Notes under the pieces: model-generated
The model's database searches: none
Told to the model about the DNA's origin: nothing
The model's input: the letters and a program-made list of their open reading frames with translations, nothing else
Position numbers and translations under genes: made by a program
Shown: positions 59,843-64,000 of the stretch, piece by piece
How positions within the stretch are numbered: position 1 is the stretch's first letter
Layout of the letters: each line of letters begins with the position of its first letter
NCBI GenBank assembly: GCA_010645155.1
Contig: JAAGOF010000252.1
Coordinates: 530,662 to 594,661, forward strand
Source: Tigriopus japonicus
Taxonomy: Eukaryota > Arthropoda > Copepoda > Harpacticoida > Harpacticidae
Length of the DNA stretch: 64,000 nucleotides
Reading direction: 5' to 3'

Positions 59843-61580
59843 GGAGCGGCTATGGAAGCGGAAGCGGTGGCGGTGGCCATAGTGGAGGATGTAGTGGATA
59901 CGGCAGCGGAGGAGGACACGGTTCCTACTCTAAAAGATCGCTCCTTGAGGAGAGTGAGTTACTTCGAATCGTGTCATTGATTCACGACAAAGGAAAAGGT
60001 CTTGGAAATCCCTGAGAGAGAAGGCCAATCTCTAAAGAATGTAAAATGTCCAAGATGTGCTGCACCACCACAAATACCTCATTTCCGCAAGCTGGTCTGC
60101 TTCAAACCATTTTGGACAAAGCAGAGTAAGTTTGACTTAGATCAAAGCGATATTCAAGCAATAGTTATTTAGACTGGGCTTGAAACTAATTGACAATTAC
60201 AATTAACGCGTGTTTAGATTTAAACTGAAATGAAGATTTAAGTGTTATAAGCGCATACTATCCTACACGTTTGTTAATACGCAACCGTGTTCGAACTAAT
60301 GATTTAATTGGAGAAGGTCTGTTGAGCGAATCTTGGAAATTAAGACCAAAATTGTGATTTTTTTTTCTTGATCACATTCGCTGTGTTTGTCTGTCATTGA
60401 ATTGAACTCAAAGCCTCCCGAAATTGCGCTCAAGGCAAAAGAGATCAAATAAAAGCACCAATCGATAAGAATATCACCCTCTCAAATAATCAAAGTTGAT
60501 TTGAATAATTGAAAATGTAACCCACTTGTTCCTCTCACGGACGAAATTACATACGGGACACAAAGCAATCAATCCTGAACATGCTCCCATTGGAACACGC
60601 TCTTTTGGGTCATTACTAGAGCGGCCGAAAATATTTAATTTTCAAGACCAAATATTTAAATAATATTTAAGGGAAAAACATCAAAATATTTTAGAAAATA
60701 TTTAAAAAGCCCCCAAATATTTAAAAAACATTTAAATTTGTAGGTATTCAGGGGAACTAAATGGGCATTTTTGGAGCTTCTTCTGTTTTCAAAATCCAAA
60801 TTTTTGATGAAAATTTTGCAACGACGAAAATACAGGTAGACAAATCTTTGGTGGAAAACATTCATACCATGTAGTGAAAATTGGTTATTCTTGACAGTCT
60901 TTAATTTTCCCCTAGATTTAATCAAAATGTTAGTGGCCAAGATTTGGTTGAACATTCAACCCAGAGTTTCCCGAATTTTCTTTTGGTTGGAGCTGTGCTT
61001 TTCTTCTCTAGACTCAAATCCGTTAATGTAATTTTCATGGCCAAATCGACCAAATATTTCTTTCCCACGCAGAATGCTTTCCCAATTTAGTTGTAGGCTA
61101 TTCACCTCAAAAATTGGTTTAATAATCAAAAAAAGGGAGATTTTGAAAATATTGTTTTGGGAAGGTCAGATTGTTTGCTAATATATTTCAAAAGATATGC
61201 GGAAATCATGATGATTCTTGATATAATTCAAAGAAACAGGGAATTTTCCTTTAGTTTTGGAAGAAAAAGCCCAAATATTTAAAAAGTGCTCAATACGGTA
61301 AAATATTTAAATTAAATATTTTCGGCCGCTCTAGTCATTGCTCATGCTCAATTCTTTTATTAGTCCAAATTCCTGGACGGAGAAAATTGATAGTGGGTTG
61401 ATTGGTTATTCGTGCTTATTAAGTCAGCTAGGTTATCAGATTATGCTGTCGTAATATATAGATAATCTGTAGTGATTTATTTCTTGTAATATTATTTTAT
61501 TTGTTTCAGTTCAGAATTTGAAGTATTGCCAAAGCAAAGGGTCATTGTGCATGGTTGGCGTTTTCAAAATGTGTCAATGA
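59843..61580 (+). pseudogene. Pseudogene of the membrane-protein gene (exons 3 and 4)
   Basis: The exon 3 copy (59843-60125) keeps the Gly-rich start and SKRSLLEESELLRIVSLIHD. A one-base insertion after that shifts the frame into a stop (GKGLGNP then TGA), and a later one-base deletion restores it. The exon 4 copy (61510-61580) has lost 82 bp between two ATTG tetramers and gained 2 bp. With no membrane-segment exon upstream, it cannot make the full protein. Confidence 0.9.
60617..61333. mobile_element. hAT-like non-autonomous element, family D, 717 bp
   Basis: The ends TAGAGCGGCCGAAAATATTT and, inverted, the same sequence form perfect repeats of over 22 bp. They are flanked by GTCATTAC (60609-60616) and GTCATTGC (61334-61341), an 8-bp duplication with one change. 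The source duplicon lacks the insertion, confirming its boundaries. The longest internal ORF is about 99 codons with no transposase motif. Confidence 0.85.
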
Positions 61581-62409
61581 AGTCTTCCATTTTGAAGCTA
61601 GAAAATTTGAGGTACATCTACGTATATCAATGTTATTTTGAAACAGATAGAAGAGGCAAATGTGCAATAAACTTAAAAAGAAATTCCCAAAACCTATTAT
61701 CACGTCACTTTTTTCAACAAAATTGTCTCACATAATGTCGTTCAAATTTGGTTTACACAACATCAAACTAATACAAATCAGATGATTTGACAATCATTCA
61801 CAACTGTATTTGAGAATATTGCCCGTTTTAAGTTATTTCCTTCTTTTTTACCGAGAGTAATTCATGCATCAAGTATCTTGCCATCCTACTTCAACTCTAA
61901 TAACATTTGCTTGTCAGTACCGAATTTGAAAAAAAAAACGAATAGTTTTATATATTTGTTCCGAAAAAGAAATTCTGGAAGAGAACAGTAAAACCCCAAA
62001 AATCCACTAAAAGATGATAAAAGAATTGTTATCTGGCATTGAGAAATGTGCAAAGTTCTTGTTCCGTTATGTTTCAAATAGAATATGCAAATTGATTTAA
62101 GATTTGCATGAGTAATACTTTTTGGGGGAAGTAAATAAATTGCGTGATCGTATCAGTGGCCGTTTTGATGTGGCCGTGCACCAGTCAAAACCCCAAAGCA
62201 ATTAGGTTTGATAACAGTTTCGTGTTACAACGGAATGATTATTTCTTTTATTAATCACCCACGAAGCTCGAATAGACCTATTTGTGGGTGTAGTTGTCAC
62301 GTTTTATAACAATAATTCATCAGGCGTTGCCATAGTTTCGCGTTTCAGATCTGTTCCAATTATTTTTGAAATGTAATTATGATTTTATTTTATGAGTATA
62401 TCAATTATA

Positions 62410-62505
62410 TACTTCATTTATGGTTCTTCTATGCTTCCATATATGCTTCTAATATACTTCCGAACTACCTCAGGTGTTCTGTTTCTTTTGAAATACCCGG
62501 TAGAT
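62410..62505. repeat. Fragments of two dispersed repeats
   Basis: CTTCTATGCTTC..TATACTTCCGAACTACCTCA matches an arm of the inverted repeat at 56569. It is followed by TTTCTTTTGAAATACCCGGTA, which matches the right end of the mariner relic at 20837-21273. Confidence 0.5.
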
Positions 62506-63207
62506 TCCGGGTTGCCTGTTTATCATTCCTTACACTATAATTCTGTCCCTCGGGACTCTGGGGTTGTGCCAAGCAACTGGCATTTTGGAAATTAAAAAAA
62601 AGTTTGTTTATAAAAATAATAAAAAAATACATTCGAACAATTTTACTAGTATGATGTAATTTGCAGAAAGTGCCTTTTTCATAGATTCTTTTCTGTAATT
62701 CTGTAAAAGTAATTCGTTCCAATTTTGGGCACTAATTCCGCATCCAGGAGAAAAGAGCGTTTGTGACATTGACTTTTGTTGTCGGCTCAGACGAATTCAA
62801 GGATGAAGCCATGCCTTTTTCAGGTTTGCTATTTATCGCACCAATTGAGATTCATCCATTTTTGCTGAGTTAAACTCAGATATAATGGTCGTTTGCATAC
62901 ATCTGTACATTTACGAAAGATCTAATTTTAAATATTCTGAAAGATTGCATGAATAGAGACCCCTTTTGAATGCATAGAAGGTTTCGGATTCTCGGATGTC
63001 CATTGATATTCCATTGTGTCCATTGTCCATTGACATTTATATGCCAAAAATCCCATGGCTTCAACTTTTTAGGAGAAATAGTAACAATGCACGCAGATGA
63101 TAACAATTAAGAGTCGGGTGTTAACGCACGTAAGAGTTATTTTAGTGTAGAGTTAAATCAAGTCAGATTAACGGGCCTTGACAATATACGTGCTACAGTC
63201 GTAGTGT

Positions 63208-63912
63208 TTGAAATGGAGTAGCTGGGCACGTCAACATTGCAAAGATTTGAAGCGGAAGGTTGTTAGCAATGACTGCCATTATGATAAATCATTCACCTGG
63301 ATCACAGAGAGTTCGGAGGAATTTTTTCAAATTCCTGTACCACTCAAAGTTGACATTCTTTTTTATTTTTTTATCTCATGTCTTTGGACTTTCTCGAAAT
63401 CAACAAGACAAAGAAATTGCCTTAGGGTGGCCAAATTCAGACTCGTTATGCGACATTCAAGTTTTCCGAAAGATTTCCAAATTATGGAACGATCTTTTGG
63501 TAACCTGAAAAGTTTAGGAAATAAAGACAAAGGGTTTTACCCAAGGGTTCACTTTTTGTTTTGCTTAATCAAAGACACTGTTGGTTACCTCCGGCATTCT
63601 GTATTGGACTACAGAAATGTTATGAATCTGTTGCTACGTAGTCAGACTGAATTCTTAGTCAGCCATGATGGTCTAGGAAACAAAATGAGGACGTCTGCTT
63701 TACTCGAGTATTTTTCCATCAAAATGTTGGAAAAATGTATCCAAAGATGGCTTTTTGCCTTTATGGGTGGATCTTGTGATTCCATGGAGTTGAAAAGTGC
63801 GTGTTTTCTCAACAGAAAGCAGTTCTACGAGTGCTTCATTGCCATCAAGAAACGACCAAAACTCAAGCAACAAAAACTTGTCCATGGTCTTGAAAATAAA
63901 GTTTACAACTGA
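63208..63912 (+). CDS. Unrecognised 234-codon ORF
   Basis: An uninterrupted ORF of 705 nt in AT-rich DNA is far longer than the random ORFs around it, so it is or was coding. It is basic and aromatic-rich, with one hydrophobic stretch (VDILFYFFISCLWTF, about residues 48-62) and a Lys-rich end (KKRPKLKQQK). I recognise no domain. The ATG may be internal to a larger ORF of a transposable element or an exon. No polyA signal or splice partner was identified. Confidence 0.4.
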   Translation: MKWSSWARQHCKDLKRKVVSNDCHYDKSFTWITESSEEFFQIPVPLKVDILFYFFISCLWTFSKSTRQRNCLRVAKFRLVMRHSSFPKDFQIMERSFGNLKSLGNKDKGFYPRVHFLFCLIKDTVGYLRHSVLDYRNVMNLLLRSQTEFLVSHDGLGNKMRTSALLEYFSIKMLEKCIQRWLFAFMGGSCDSMELKSACFLNRKQFYECFIAIKKRPKLKQQKLVHGLENKVYN

Positions 63913-64000
63913 TCTAACTCATTCCACCTGTTGAGATCAATTTAGAGTCAATCGACAGTTCGTTAGTGGGCCACAAAATGAAGTTTATAAGGCCTTAATA

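Larger units (their letters stand above)
59767..62336 (+). repeat. Segmental duplication, second copy
   Basis: It matches 48993-50713 in the same direction, starting at CCCAGTC and ending near CAGGCGTTGCCAT. It is longer because a 717-bp hAT-like element sits inside it. Exons 1 and 2 of the source gene and the minisatellite are not included. Confidence 0.9.

Overview
The window is nuclear DNA from an animal: spliced genes with GT..AG introns, a complete type IV collagen chain, AT-rich intergenic DNA and dense transposon relics. I infer an arthropod, most likely a crustacean such as a copepod, with low certainty at that level. Short introns cluster tightly at about 57-67 nt in every gene I reconstructed, which helped in accepting or rejecting small exons. 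Positions 43552-44026 are an assembly gap.

Left third (1-27000), gene-dense. A basement-membrane collagen IV alpha-2-type chain (vkg/COL4A2) runs 1505-14586 on the plus strand; I reconstruct about 1802 residues in 16 coding exons, with a signal peptide split across two small exons. About 1 kb upstream, on the minus strand, a second signal-peptide exon with a clean donor (386-463) fits the head-to-head arrangement of collagen IV gene pairs, although its product lies outside the window. Downstream come a glutathione S-transferase (15152-16659, +), a ropporin-1-like axonemal protein convergent with it (16767-18408, -), a DCN1-like neddylation protein (19806-about 22511, -) and an NME7-like nucleoside diphosphate kinase with a DM10 domain (24995-26572, +). 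The NME7 gene has a possible upstream in-frame exon encoding a membrane anchor.

Middle (27000-43000), gene-poor. It holds non-LTR retrotransposon fragments, hAT-type non-autonomous elements with 8-bp target duplications, tRNA-derived SINEs, a 1.2-kb mariner copy with terminal inverted repeats and TA duplication, and palindromic MITEs.

Right third (43000-64000). A four-exon gene (43130-50203, +) encodes an unrecognised single-pass membrane protein with a Gly/Ser-rich stretch and a Cys-containing C-terminal domain. One of its introns carries a minisatellite of about 19 copies of a 35-bp unit. Its 3' half and following DNA (48993-about 50713) are duplicated at 59767-about 62336 as a pseudogene, and a 717-bp hAT-like element has inserted into that copy. 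Between the copies lies a complete three-exon minus-strand gene for a secreted PAN/apple-like protein (54014-55489). The window ends with an unrecognised 234-codon ORF.

The genes are unrelated housekeeping, extracellular-matrix and ciliary genes, so no operon logic applies. The most interesting material is the collagen IV pair architecture, the possible membrane-anchored NME7 form, the shared 3' tail between a SINE and a LINE end, the duplicated membrane-protein gene, and the range of hAT-like families identifiable by their target duplications.
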